DNA of 64,000 bases from Magnolia sinica (GCF_029962835.1 NC_080574.1:28370001-28434000); one strand, 5' to 3'; shown: positions 35,990 through 48,100, numbered from the stretch's first letter. Numbers and translations: made by a program. Notes: generated by a model from the letters alone, not told the origin.

Positions 35990-36721
35990 TTCATCGTGTC
36001 CATGAAGGACCCAATGGGAGTGACTTTTCAGGTGATCTGACCAAGAATAATGCCTATCACCGGGTTGGATTACCGAGGCTTTCAAATGCTTGAAATCTAT
36101 ATTACTAAGGTATGAGAAAAGGCACAAGTACGATGCATTTTCATTTAATTTCTGTAGCTTCATCATGCCACCAAATTAGAAGCCAAATCTGTTAACAATT
36201 GAATCTTAGTCAGTTGACAAGGGAGTCCGATCTAATCCACGGCAGAACCGACACAGTCGAAAAATAGCCGACGCAGTGTTGAAATTTAATGCAGAAGAAT
36301 TATTTGATCCCTCATCCAAAGTTATGCAGATTATACTCAGGTTTTCAGTTTGTAGTTTAGATTATGTCAGCATAATTTGGTCTATGCATTTCTCTTTTCC
36401 TTAAGCTTTTTATGTTATTTATATATTTGTTGTATTGAGCAAGAATCAAGCTTGAAGAAGCTTATGACTATCAAACTCTATATGTAAGACTAGTTTGAAG
36501 TGTTTTCAATGCATGATATGTCATGCCAGCAAAAAATAAAAAATAAAAAAATAAAAAGAAAAAGAAATATCATACCAAAATTAAAAGTCAAAAGAGAGGA
36601 ATTGCAGATAGTAACAGGTGGAAGAAAGATTATGCATCACAAATCCCATTAGTTTCTTTCATCTTATCAAAATCTGATCTCAGTTCTGCCCATAAATGAA
36701 AATCTTAATTTCTCAACCAGG

Positions 36722-36903
36722 GTATCATCTCACGCTTGTGTTAGTGAAATTTGGATGTGATTTTCATTAATTTGCAGTATTCATCGACACGCAAGTATGA
36801 TGTCAGCTTCTCCTTCACCAGTGTCTGCTTGAATCCGGATTCATTACACATGCCTAGATCTTGATTTAGAAAAGATGTCAGCCATATACCAGATGCTAAC
36901 TTA
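36722..36903 (+). pseudogene. Deleted copy of SDE3-like exon 3
   Basis: TGTTAGTGAAATTTGGATG, ATTCATCGACACGCAAGTATG and CTAGATCTTGATTTAGAA match 58082-58370 of the SDE3-like gene. About 100 bp are missing after GTCTGCTTGAA, and everything between GCCATATACCAGATGCTAA and the sequence equivalent to 59070 (about 700 bp) is gone. An inserted TTAATTTGCAG disrupts the frame. It lies 7.5 kb upstream of exon 1. Confidence 0.85.
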
Positions 36904-37451
36904 ATTAGTGTATACAATTCTAATCAGATAGGGCCACCTTGAAAAAAAAAAAAAAACAGGGGACGGTCAGGAAAAAAAAAAGACCATTGGTCAATATTCA
37001 ACACACGTGTTGCCCATCTGATGAGTGGCACTAGCACCTGGACGACATGTTGGTAAAAGTGTTTTCGCTTGAAACAATGTGTTGTGGCTATTTCAGCTGT
37101 TGTTGCTGTAATGAAATTTAAATTTGTAAATAGAATAGCATGATATTGAGATTGCAATGTGGTAGCAACCAAGAGTTTTGAGCTTGTGCAAGTGGGCCCA
37201 TGATTACTTATCTAGACTGGAAATCTGATGGACCCCACTGATTGTACCATACACTAAAAAAGAGTGTCCATTTGACCAAATACAGCAGGGTCCACATTCA
37301 ACTGAGGTTACGATGCATGCTTCATCCATGGTGGGGCTATGAGGTGAACGGTCAGGATCACTCAACCTAGGCCTTGTAACAATCCTGGTCATTGTAGTAT
37401 TACTTGTAGCAAGTGGCTTCAATCCAAGGGTGATGCAAAAAATCGTTACAC

Positions 37452-37543
37452 ATCGCTTCACAACCGATAAAATTGGAACAATACAGAGAAGATTAGCATG
37501 GCCCATTTGCAAGGAAGATACACACAAATCGAGAGATGGTCCA
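37452..37543 (+). pseudogene. U6 snRNA pseudogene 1
   Basis: CCGATAAAATTGGAACAATA, ACAGAGAAGATTAGCATGGC and CACACAAATCGAGAGATGG are the central and 3' domains of U6 spliceosomal RNA. The catalytic ACAGAGA box is intact. The 5' stem-loop (GTCCCTTCGGGGACAT in plant U6) is replaced by ATCGCTTCACAA, and several substitutions lie in the GCCCCTGCGCAAGGATGAC region. No plant TATA box stands at the right distance, and the T-run is displaced (ATTTTTAT at 37550), so transcription by RNA polymerase III is unlikely. Confidence 0.9.
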
Positions 37544-37904
37544 TACATATATTTTTATATCAATTTTTCTCAACCGTTAAGATCCTGCAGCTAGCCAGAC
37601 CTGCACCGTTCACAAGCAGGTCCTACTAGATGGGCCACACCATGATGGTCACCTGTGGCATACCCATCATGAATCAGGTAGCAGGTTGCCATTGATGCAG
37701 GTCCCACAAGATGGGCCACACGATAATGATCACCTGGACAAACCCAGCAGGCTTCCAAAGGGATCTAAACCGTTCATGTTATCACTAGAGACTTGCACAA
37801 GCTGGCTGATCATCTTTTTGGAACAGCTACTGATCATTGCCTAAGTAAGTTATTACTTCACCAACTAATTAATCAGACACGAACTCCTCCTCGGGCGGTG
37901 AAGG

Positions 37905-39379
37905 GGGCTCTTGGACCTAACCTGTTTAAGAATTGAGTCGGAATTTTGGACCCAAATCCAAATATAATAAAATTTGGGTAATATTTAAAAAAAAACAAAA
38001 ACTGGCACATGAATTTAATGAGCTAGGTTTGGATCCATTTAAATCTAAATTGGACCACTTATCACATTTCTACACATTATTTCATCTTATCTTATCTGTG
38101 TTGGCTATCAATTTGAATGGTATAAAAAGTAACTCAGTCATGAGTTCAATTCTATAAGTAAAGCCAAGTGGTTAATCTATTGATGTGACTTTTGGTGTAT
38201 TGCACTCTCAGATTCTCACAAGTAGTGGAGTTCTACACAATATTCTACGCTATTCAATTACCGGTGGCAATCAATTTGGATGGTATAAAAAGGAACTCGT
38301 CCAAGAGTTCAAATTCGATAGGTAAAGGCAAGTGATTAGTTTGTTGATGTTACTTTTGGTATATTGTACAGTTAGATTCTCATTGGATTGGGGAATAATA
38401 CTTAGGAAAAAAAAGTGATGAATTATCCTTATAGCATTGTTCAAAAGAAAATGAAAAAGTCATATAGGCACTTGACTATTTTTTATTGGGTATATGTTGG
38501 TTTTGGGTTGGGGCATTTCAGTAAGGTAGGACTCATTTAAAAACTGTGTTTTAAAGGGGTTGGGTTGCTTTTAAGAGGGCTCAGACCTGACCCACTTGGT
38601 ATTTCGGGTCGAACTTTTTGACTCATATCCCTGCATGGGCCTAAAATTATCCACTGGTTTTGGGGTTGGGTCCAATGACCGGTGGGTTCAACTTGACCCA
38701 TTTGCACCCCTTAATTACCTAAGATGCAATCTGTAATGTGATGGGGGACCATACTCTATCAATTCTTTGTAGCATGTATGATGAGAAAACAACCTCGGTG
38801 TGAGCATCTATAGGCTACAGCTAGCCATATTGGAAGTCAGGAAGTTGGTTAGATCATCTTCCCTTAACAAATATAGAAATCATCACTTATCACTTCTAAC
38901 ACAAAGGTACATCAACAAAATGATATTAAATTATGTGAGAGAGGTGTCACTCGTAATCGTAATTAATATCATGTATAAGGAAAGATAAAATAGAGAAAAT
39001 ACACCAACATGCAAATTCACAATCTAAGGAGAAATACGTTATTTAATTGGTTTACTTACATCTACAGATAAAACAGAAATCAAATGTGTTAGATTTGTCC
39101 GGGTTGTCAATCTCCTGGTAGCAGAAGATGGTGGGGAATATGTCAGATCCTACCAAATGCGTCTCACATCACTGGAAATAAATTTATTTACTTTACAGGT
39201 GAATGATGGATTTATTAGAAACTCTCTTTTTTTCAAAAAAAAAAAATTGAAATCCTACACAGTAAATTATGTGGATTATAAAAATCTCTCACCTAAATTC
39301 TCTTAACCTTCTTAATTTATGAAGATGAATAATGACAGTTAATTTAACTACATTAAAGTGGGCTGATGGTTGGGTTTTG
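37905..39379. other. AT-rich spacer with a 160-bp-period duplication and a hAT-like end
   Basis: TCAATTTGAATGGTATAAAA (38108) and TCAATTTGGATGGTATAAAA (38271) head two similar blocks of about 110 bp. TTGACCCATTTGCACCCCTTA (38694-38714) looks like the right end of a hAT-like MITE whose left end was not found. No gene. Confidence 0.4.
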
Positions 39380-39530
39380 TTTTTTTTTTTTCTTTTAAAT
39401 TTTTTAACACGCACACACACCCCTATACACTCACCCTGCCGTGGGATTTCACCACCTATGTATACTTGAACACTTGACCGGGTGTTGAAATTCCTGAGAG
39501 TCTACTACCCGAGCAAGAGTAAGGATCCCA
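39380..39530 (-). repeat. tRNA-derived SINE
   Basis: Starts with T-tracts, then CACACACACCCCTATACAC, TTTCACCACCTATGTATACT and TTGACCGGGTGTTGAAATTC, matching the minus-strand SINE at 11428-11535. Confidence 0.6.
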
Positions 39531-39679
39531 GTGGGCTGATGGTTACTAACAACTGATTCCATCTAATAAGTAATGGAGCCTACTAGTATGTTACATCCTT
39601 GAAAATGCATCTACAATTTTCAGGAGAAATTACAGCAACTAAGATGACAATCACAGTTCCACGAAAACACAACACCACC

Positions 39680-39925
39680 TTTCACAATCCAACTTGTTGA
39701 TAAGGTTAAACAAATATGAATGAAAGGAAAAAAATTAATATTAGCTTGATCCGAAACTATTGTAGATCATAAAAAAAAATTTTAATGGTTAATCACCATT
39801 GTTTCCTATGGTATAATCTCATGTGAGTTGGATTTATTTCATTTGTAGGCTTATGTGCTAAAATAATTTAGAAAAATGAATGAACAAATTGGATATAGAA
39901 TACATACATCAAGGTGAGCTCCATG
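39680..39925. mobile_element. Palindromic family fragment
   Basis: Contains TTAGCTTGATCCGAAACTAT and ends ATACATACATCAAGGTGAGC; the left arm is missing. Confidence 0.6.
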
Positions 39926-39982
39926 GTAGGCCGCACACGAGCCTCTTACCTAGAACCAACAATATAACTAGGACCATAATTG

Positions 39983-40322
39983 TAGGCCCACCTCGATATA
40001 TGCATTACAAATTCATGCCGTCCATCTTTTTTGCTACCTTATTTTAGAACATAATCTGAAAAATAAAGCACATAAAAATTTTAGGTGAACAACGCTATAT
40101 AAACATTGATTATTGACCATTAAAATTTTCTTATGGGCCACAAAAGTTTTGGATTATGCTGATATTAGTCATTTTCCATTCTTAGAGGTCCACGTGACCT
40201 GATCAATAACCGTGGTGTGGTTCACCCGAAATTTTTATGTGGTTCATTTTTAAACCATTCCTAAAATAAGCTGGCAAAATAGATAGCGTGGGTATAAAAT
40301 GCACACATCGAGGTGGGCCTAC
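39983..40322. mobile_element. Palindromic family copy
   Basis: GTAGGCCCACCTCGATATATG at the left is the inverse of the right end, which reads GCACACATCGAGGTGGGCCTAC. Confidence 0.75.
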
Positions 40323-40324
40323 GG

Positions 40325-41240
40325 TAAGGGTGTCATCCACGTGGCTGGTTCCAGTGTAGCAGCCAAGTCCTGCTCGCACCTAATCCACTCCAACATAAGT
40401 TCTTTCCTTTGGTCCTAAGTATTGGGGTATTGGCTTTCCAAAAGCTTAAAAAAAGAATAAGAAAATAAAGTAAAAAACGGCCAAAAGAATTCGGAGAGTT
40501 ACTCTATACTCTGGCGGTGTCTGATTCTTTATAGACAGGCGCTCTCAAGTTGCACGCATGACATACGTAAACTCAAATTAGAGTTTTGTTAAGCCCACAC
40601 GCGTAAGCAAGGGCATACACCTGCCAGCGTGGCACATTGGTATGAGATCCAATCCATTCAATAGACTGTGGGCACTATGTAGGTGCTTTGTCACATTAAT
40701 AAATTGGCCTACGCGTCAGGTGGGCCACAGTTTGGGAAGAATATTACATTGATTTTTAAAAAAAACTTCTAAAGTTTTTTTTACCGTCCAACTGTTTCTA
40801 AACCGTGGCTCGCTTGCTGAATGGATGAGATTTATTTTCATGCAAGAACATTTACACGGTCGAGCTACCGGATGGACGGCTTGGATGTTGCACCCGTGCA
40901 CCAACACACTGGAAAATATGCTAGAGTGTTCACAAACTGCCTTGTACACGCGTGTGAGCTTAGCAAAGCTCCTCAATTTGAACCGCCCAAAATGCATGGC
41001 TCCCTAATCTGAAAATAAGACGTTGCTCGCGGAATTGTAACCGTTGGATACTTTTAATTTGAACCGTCCACTAAATGTCTGGCAATCACATTTGCATTAC
41101 GACCTTAGCTTAGGATCTGCCTGATTTTTGGACTCTTGTCATATTGTGATCTGTAGAGAAGCTGATGGATGGAGTGGATTTCTCACCGCACTTATCCGTG
41201 GGCCCCATATAGCTTCCAGACAAGGAATGCACATGCTGAA
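40325..41240. other. No recognisable gene
   Basis: Short open frames on both strands (for example 40716-40997 on -) have no known motif. 41100-41215 resembles a palindromic-family fragment (GGATCTGCCTGATTTTTGG, GATGGATGGAGTGGATTTCTC). Confidence 0.35.
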
Positions 41241-41245
41241 TAAAC

Positions 41246-41665
41246 TGTGGGGCCCACTGTGATATATATGTCATTATCCATGCCGTCCATCCGTTTTTCC
41301 TGATCACTTCAGTGCATGTGCCCAAAATCGAAGCATATCCAAAGCTCAAGTGAATCACACCACATGATAGTGAGGATAAAGATATCCATTGTTGAAACCT
41401 TCCTAGGGCCCACAGTGATGTTTATTTGTCATCCAACCTGTTCAAGACATGGATGAAGGGGAAACACAAATATCAGCTTGATCCAAAATTTCTGTGGCCC
41501 CTAATAAGTTTTCAATGGTAGGCATTAAATTCCCCCAGTTTTCTGTGATATGGTCAACTTAAGCTTTGGATATGCTTTAAGTCTGGGCTCACAGTGCAAA
41601 ATGAGTTGGTAAAAGCAGGATGAACGGTGTGGATGAAGCATATACATCATAATAGCCCCACAGTT
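41246..41665. mobile_element. Palindromic family copy
   Basis: TGTGGGGCCCACTGTGATAT at the left; CATATACATCATAATAGCCCC at the right, with all standard inner phrases. Confidence 0.8.
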
Positions 41666-41780
41666 TACTCTGGTACGCTACTCAGCATGCAATCCGCGTC
41701 CGGCTTGCTCGGGCCGGATTGAGCGCATGTACGTTGGAAGCGGATTGGGTACGGAGTAACTAAGCGTACTGAGTAATCTC

Positions 41781-42205
41781 TATGGGTCCATCGTTATTTA
41801 TGTATTTTATCTACTCGGTTAATCTATTTTACCAGGTAACTCTAGGGCTTGAGCCAAAAAATGAAATATATTCAAATACCAAGTGTACCACACCTCGAAG
41901 TCATTGTGAATTGAATGTTTACCTTGAAAATTTCTCGTGGGACATGGAAGTTTTGGATGAAGCTGATATTTTTGTTTTTCCTTCATCCATGTTTATGTGA
42001 TCTTATGAACGGGTTATATAACAAATAAACATGAATGTCAGCCCTAGGAAGGTTTCAACGGTGGAAATCATTATACCCAATGTTTCCTGTGGTGTGGCCC
42101 AATTGTGCTTTGAATAAGCTTTGATTTTGGTATCAACCCCTTAAATGAGCTGTAAAATCGGATGGACGGCGTGGATAAATTACTTACATTCATGGTGCAG
42201 CCAAA
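41781..42205. mobile_element. Palindromic family copy
   Basis: It begins TATGGGTCCATCGTTATTTA and ends TTACATTCATGGTGCAGCC. Outer flanks GTACTGAGTAATCTC and GTTCACTCAGTACGCAATC form additional inverted arms. Confidence 0.75.
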
Positions 42206-42289
42206 AGAGTTCACTCAGTACGCAATCATATTTCATGTATGGTGGGTGTCGTAACAGTATGATAGCACCGGAAAACTTCCATCGAAAAC

Positions 42290-42490
42290 CTTTTTTTTGT
42301 TAGCTCGTTAGTACACCTACGGTCAGTTCACACTTCACTGTTGGCCACCCCTACAGGAATCGATACAAATACCTGTGTTAGAACAAGGTATTTTGATACT
42401 CCGGGCAAGTGTGATGAATAATACGCACCCAAAAACGAGGTATCTTTGATACTCCGGGGCAAGTGTGATGAATGATACGCACCCAAAGTT
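42290..42490 (-). repeat. SINE-like fragment with a 51-bp tandem repeat
   Basis: The T-tract plus GTTAGCTCGTTAGTACACC matches the SINE-like sequence at 5104. Then ACTCCGGGCAAGTGTGATGA with ATACGCACCCAAA is repeated twice (about 42385-42436 and 42437-42488). Confidence 0.45.
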
Positions 42491-42744
42491 ACTTAGAAAG
42501 CTCTGACGTGGCATACAAATTAAATTATTCGAATTATGGGTCCCAATATAAGTGTACTGGGAAACAAAATTAGGCTTATTGATTATCTGACTATAGGTTC
42601 TTTGGACATCTATTGGACGGTTGAAAACGAAAGATATCCAATCTGGATTCCACCATTAGTCAGTTCACTTTGTGCCGACGTATATCATGCATGTGTGCAT
42701 GCCATCAAGGGTCATACGTCGCAAAATATCGAACAACTCCTTAT

Positions 42745-43370
42745 GCCGGAAGCGGATTGGCTGGTGTACCGCACACCAGCTATATAGCTGCACTATTGAC
42801 GTCAGTAAGTTCTGTGGGTTCCATCATGAGGTATGTGTAATATCCAAACCGTCCATCTACTTGACGATCTTGTTTTAAGGCTTGATCCGAAAAATAAGAC
42901 AGATGAAAAGACCAATGGACCACACTGCAAAAAACAGTGGGAGATTGAACATCTACCATTGAAACCCTTTTAGGGTCACAGAAATTTTGGATCAATATGA
43001 AATTTTCTTATCCTCTTCATCTATGTATTTGTGACCTTATTAACAGATTGGATGAAAAATTAACGTTATGGTGGGCCGTACGAATTTTTCAACGGTGAAA
43101 ATCATTATCCTCGCTACTATTTTGGTGTGGTCCATTTAAGTTTTGGATATGATTCAAATTTTTTTTTCTAATCCTCTAATATAATCTCAAAAAATGGATG
43201 AACAATGTAGATATAATAAATACATCATTGTGGGGCTCAAGTAATTTTGATCTCCTTTTAACCGTTCGTACAATACGGTGCTCGAGTAGCGTCGGCGCTC
43301 GTCTTCGCGCGACACGTGTCTACAGCAGCTATATAGCTGGTGTGTAGTACACCGGCCAATCCGTTTCCAT
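42745..43370. mobile_element. Full palindromic-family element with outer TIRs and TSD
   Basis: Outer arms GGAAGCGGATTGGCTGGTGT...CAGCTATATAGCTGC at the left and GCAGCTATATAGCTGGTGTG...CAATCCGTTTCC at the right are inverted copies of about 45 bp. TCCTTAT lies directly outside both ends (42738-42744 and 43371-43377), a probable target duplication. The core (about 42813-43250) is the standard palindrome. This is the best-preserved whole element of the family here. Confidence 0.8.
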
Positions 43371-43377
43371 TCCTTAT

Positions 43378-44357
43378 AATGACAAATGATAGCAAACGCA
43401 CTCCATAATCCAATCTCACTCCATACATCCCCGTGCATCGTACTACGCCCCGTTAGGTTACAGCGTCTGTATCTGGTGTCATGTTTGGTGATCCAAGCCG
43501 TTTATAAGATGGGCCTCATCATTGATGGAGAATTTCTAACAATAAAATTCTCAAATTTGAATACTTTAGTATTTAACTATTCATTTTTTTCTGTTGATCG
43601 TTGTTTCGTGGGTTATTTTTAGGATTTTCCAGTATTAAATATCCTTTCAGGCAAAATCTTTGTTTTTTTGTTAGATCAACGGTTTGGATCACTGAATATG
43701 ATCCTAAATCCAACGGGTATAATCCCGATGTCTCATATAACAATACCTGGGTATGTAGTGTACCAAATCTCTTTGCTTTTTTGGAGGGAAAATAAAAAAG
43801 CCAGGATCGCCTTTCAAAAGAAAAATTAGCATGCTTTACGTCCTCTGCGCGAAGTCTTTCCGTACCCTTCTCTCATCTTCTAAAGGCGCAGCTCTCATTC
43901 ATGTCATTCCAGCCTCGGAAACGGCTGAGATAGCTGCCCATTTTCCGCCGTCCATTGCCAATCCCTGGAACGAAATCTAGCCGTACAACCCAAGACCCGC
44001 CATAACTCATCTTCTACCAGACATCCGGCAAGATCATCTCTCTATTTGAATTCTCTGCCCTGGGATTCCGGAACAAGGTCCAATGGCTTCGAGAGCTTCG
44101 CATGAAATCAAAACCCTAGATATCCCTTCGTGATTCAAAGGCTATCTATCTCGATCGTGGCTGTTTGTGCGGAAATTCGTGCTTTCTTGAAAGAAATTCC
44201 AGCTTCGGATTTCCGATTCTTCGAAGGTATTGTCTCTGTTTCTGATTTTTTTTTTGGTTAAATTTTCAGTTTTCTAGCAGTGATTCAGCGAAAGCTCTCA
44301 TGTTTTCTTCTATTAGAGCGGCATAACTGATTCAGAAAATCTCATTATAAGGAAGAA
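43378..44357 (+). promoter_or_regulatory. Promoter and 5' leader of the SDE3-like gene
   Basis: The stretch is free of the dispersed repeats and becomes GC-richer toward 43850-44225, typical of a transcribed leader. CGAAG|GTATTG (44226/44227) is a good donor, and TTTTCTAG near 44279 or TATAAG near 44351 are possible acceptors, so a 5' UTR intron is likely. No clear TATA box was fixed. Confidence 0.45.
44083..44133 (+). CDS. Upstream ORF (16 codons) in the SDE3-like leader
   Basis: ATGGCTTCGAGAGC... encodes MASRASHEIKTLDIPS and stops at TGA, 225 bp before the main start. It would lie in the leader exon before the putative 5' UTR intron and could lower translation of the main frame. Conservation is untested. 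Confidence 0.3.
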   Translation: MASRASHEIKTLDIPS

Positions 44358-45158
44358 ATGTTGGGTTTTTTCCAAATCTTGCGACGCATTTTTTACTCTG
44401 AAGAAGTCGATGGCAATGAAAGGATCCGCCACCATAACGAAGCTTTGGCTAGAAGCTCCTCACCACCCCGTTCTCATCAGAGGATTTCACAAGACACGTC
44501 GAACTACTGTAGCTCTGCTCCGATTATCATGTCCCAGCCAGAATCCATCGAAAGGCCACGGGTGGCACCATCTAAAGTCTTCTCTTCCTCTTCTCAATCG
44601 ATTCAACTGAGGAATTCATCCGATCCAACTATCGATAAATTGATCGGTGAAAGAGACTGCCGGACTCAGTCTCTGGTTAGCTCGGCTCGGGTGGGATCTG
44701 ATAAAGAATCACTGGCAAAGCAGCCTGGAGCATCTTCGAAATTGATCACACCTTCCTCGCCTTCATCCTTCATGTCAGATCCACCGAAAAAGCCACCAGG
44801 ATCACCCGCCATGCCGGATCCACCAAAAAAGCCAGCAGGATTACCCCTTGGAGCATCTTCGAAATTGATCACACCTTCCTCGCCTTCATTCTTCATGTCA
44901 GATCCACCGAAAAAGCCACCAGGACCACCCGCAATGCCGGATCCACCACAAAATCCAGCAGGATTACCCCCCATGCCGGATCCACTGAAAAAGCTACCAG
45001 AGCAGATGAGTACGCTTCCTATCTATGAGATTCCTGAGCATTTTAAAGATCTGCTAGAGAAGGACAAGGTGCCTCCATTTCTGAGGAAGCCGTTATCTCC
45101 ATCGACTTACAAGGACTATTTTGCTGCTTTGATCTTTGCTGAGGACTACTACTATGAG
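44358..45158 (+). CDS. SDE3-like: SDE3-like exon 1
   Basis: 267 codons from ATG (MLGFFQILRRIF) to ...AEDYYYE, ending TATGAG|GTAAGA. The ATG follows a leader with stops in this frame and is the first in-frame start. Residues about 20-240 are Ser/Pro-rich and probably disordered; the end carries the conserved SDE3 block. If the intron is retained the frame runs on to 45272 and adds 37 unrelated residues. Confidence 0.8.
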
Positions 45159-48100
45159 GTAAGAAAAGGAGAGTTTTGGCTACTGATTTTTCTGTATGTA
45201 TCTCTTTTCACGAGACAAGTTAAGAGAAGAAGAATCGTTAATGAAGCTTTCTTAAACGGTCCCGACTTTTAAATTTCTTGTAGTAACATGTATGACCGTC
45301 TTAATATGTTTATGGACCAACCTAAAGATGAGATTTGTGCCTTCTTACAATTTGAAGGGCGATCTTTGACGTTGACACTTCAAAAAGTTCCTGCTATATC
45401 TACTTTCTATCATTTATATTTAATGTCAATGAGACCCGATGCCTCAAATTTATGCTAAAACAGGGGCCATCGACCGGTCGACAATCTGGTCGACAGGTCA
45501 AAGGATATCGAAAATTTATTTATTTATTATTATTTATTTATTTATTTATTTATTTGTGCCAAACTCTCTCTACTGTTTTTGGAGTTTTTGACGGGTCGAC
45601 CCGACTGATCGGCGCGACTCGACCGGTTGGATCGACAGGTTGGCAGATTGCGTAGTTTGCGCAGTTTTGCGTGATTTATTTCTATTTCCGTTTTATATAA
45701 TATATATGGGTGTAATCGGGATTAGAATTAAAGGCTAGATGTGCTTAAGAGTTAGAGATGGTTTTGGAGAGAGAAAAAGCTAGGGTTTTTCTCTTGGGGC
45801 TTTTAATCGATAGGGTTTAATTTCTTGCAACTCTATGATTCACAATGCATTATCGCTTTGTGCCGTGGTCTTTTCATACAAGGGTTTCGGAATGTTCTCT
45901 GTTGGATTTTCTTGTACGATTGTGTTTACCTTGTTTGATTCCTCTCTGTGTGCTTCCGCGAGTCCCAATAAGTAGTATTAGAGCTAACGTTAGGAAGCAG
46001 ATCAAATTTGAAGACAAGATATCTATGACATCTAGTATGAAGTTTGATGTAGAAAAGTATTTCGGGAAAAATAATTTAGAACTATGGAAGGTAGAGATGA
46101 AGGGTCTTCTAGTTTAGCAAGGATTGGAAGACTCACTCCTTGGAAAGTGATTGGAAACTATGGAAGAAGAGTGGAACAAGTTAGATCAAAAGGAAAATAT
46201 CTCAATCCGGTTGTGTCTAACGGATGAGGTCATTTACAATGTTATGAAAGAGAAGACTGCGATTGATACATGAGTGAAGTTAGAGAACATTTATTTTAAG
46301 AGGTATCTTGAGAATCGTTTGTATTCGAAGCTATAGTTGTTCAATCTAAAGATGGCCGAGGGGGTTGATGTTGAGACCCACACTAGTAACTTCAATAGGC
46401 TTGTTTGCAAATTGTTGGATGTGGATGCGATGAAGGAAGAAAACCAAGCATGAATTCTGTTGAATTCTCTTCCAGAATTGTATGAGTCGTTCAAAGATTC
46501 TTTGTGCATCGGTAAGATGACTATTAACGTTGAAACAATTATCTCAGTTCTTCAGTCGAAGGCGATGAGAAAGAAAAGCGGTGAGGTAGTGCTTCTACAG
46601 ATGCATTAGTTACAAGGGGGAAAAGTTCTGAGCGGGATATATGATCTTCGCAATCGATATTCCAAATGTAAAGGCAAGCTGAAGTGTTGGAGTTGTGGCA
46701 TGACAGGGCACATGAAAAAGGATTGTGCCCCAAAGTTAGAAGAGAAAGGGGAAAAGTGAGAAAAAGAGAGAGAGGAGAAAGAAGATGAGAGAGTGATTGG
46801 AAGTGTATGTATGCACAACCGTTGACTGTTTATACAACCCAAATGTCCTTTAGCGGGTGTTTGGATCGTAAGTTACTTTAGATAAGCTACTTGTGCTATA
46901 AGTAGCCTATCTTGGTTTCTACTCATTTAGTAGATAAGTTTGTTTGGTAAACAACATACTTATTAGCAAAAATGTAAAAAAACATGTTTGGTTCCCAATA
47001 TAATAAGTAATTATCGGTCAAGCTTGTTTGGTCCCCCTCACATCCACCTTCCATCATGTGGGGCCAACCTTTGAAATGAGCCATTCAATGTGTGGGCCTC
47101 ACCTTTGATGTTAGCCACCTATCATGCGGGGCCTGCCTTGGATGTCGGCCATTCGTCATTGGGGGCCAACCTTTGATGTGGACCGCCCATTATGTAGGGC
47201 CCACCTTGATGTGGATCATCTATCTTGTGGGTCCCACCATCAATGTTATTGTCCATCGTGTGGGGCCCATCTTCAATATCCACCGCCTGTCATGTGGAGG
47301 CCTCCTTTGATATGAACTGTCCATTGTGTGGGCTGCCCATCATGCGGGGTCTGCCATATTAATGCCCTAGCTCGAGAATCAAGTTGCTCCACCTATCAGG
47401 TGGGCCACATGTGTACAAAGGAAATTAAGGGTCAAAAATCTTTGACACTCAGCAAATGTGGTTTAAAAATACCAGATCAATGGACGAGACTATTTTTTAT
47501 CCAGGGAATTGGGATGGTAGGGCTGACATCTTGGTTGGTGTAGATCTTGCACACATGTGCAACTTTGGAATATGTATTGAGTCCAGTTTTGCAACCTTCC
47601 ATGCACAACATGGGCCCATAGGGAGTTTGATTCAGTGCCATCCACATGTCAATGTCTCTGGGAATACCCTGCCTAAGGATTGGTTGATTGAATACTCTCA
47701 TCAGTAGCTTTTTCGTAAGTTAAAAAGCTAAAAGAAATAACTGAACATGATAAGCAACTTATCTGAAATAAGTTACTTAAATAGTGGTATTACTAAACTA
47801 AATTAAAAATAAGTAACTTCTTTACTTATATAAGTTAAAAAGTTACTTTTTAGGTAGTATCCAAACAAGCCCTTAGTGTTTCACTAGCAGAGAGACTCTT
47901 TTGATAGTTGATAGTTGATATTTATTTTGTAGAGATGCTTGTCTTTTATTTCATTGGGGGGTGGGGGGTGTTTGGAGCTCCTTATTCTCCTTTCTTTCAG
48001 AGTTCCTTCTTATGGTTGGTTTTGTGTTGATTATTGCAGACTTTGTTTTTCAAATCCGCAAGCAATTCTTGATAGTGATTTTTCTCTGCTTGTAATTTTT

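Larger units (their letters stand above)
36000..37900. repeat. Segmental duplicate A of the SDE3-like/U6 neighbourhood
   Basis: 36000-36360 matches 52835-53190 (GGTTTTCAAATGCTTGAAATC, TTAATTTCTGTA, AATTAGAAGCC). 36350-37790 matches 57755-59990 with internal deletions, including exon-3-like and U6-like sequences in the same order. It is a mosaic, not a simple copy. Confidence 0.8.

Noticed and set aside
37452-37543. Functional U6 snRNA gene
   Set aside because: 5' stem-loop missing, substitutions in conserved positions, no TATA at the required spacing.
38480-38714. Complete hAT-like MITE
   Set aside because: Only a right-end-like sequence (CATTTGCACCCCTTA) is visible; no matching left end or target duplication.
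45159-45272. Reading of exon 1 continuing to 45272 as the true C-terminus
   Set aside because: GTAAGA at 45159 and the perfect in-frame joining to KWKDF at 48782 match the SDE3 family; the 37 extra residues resemble nothing.
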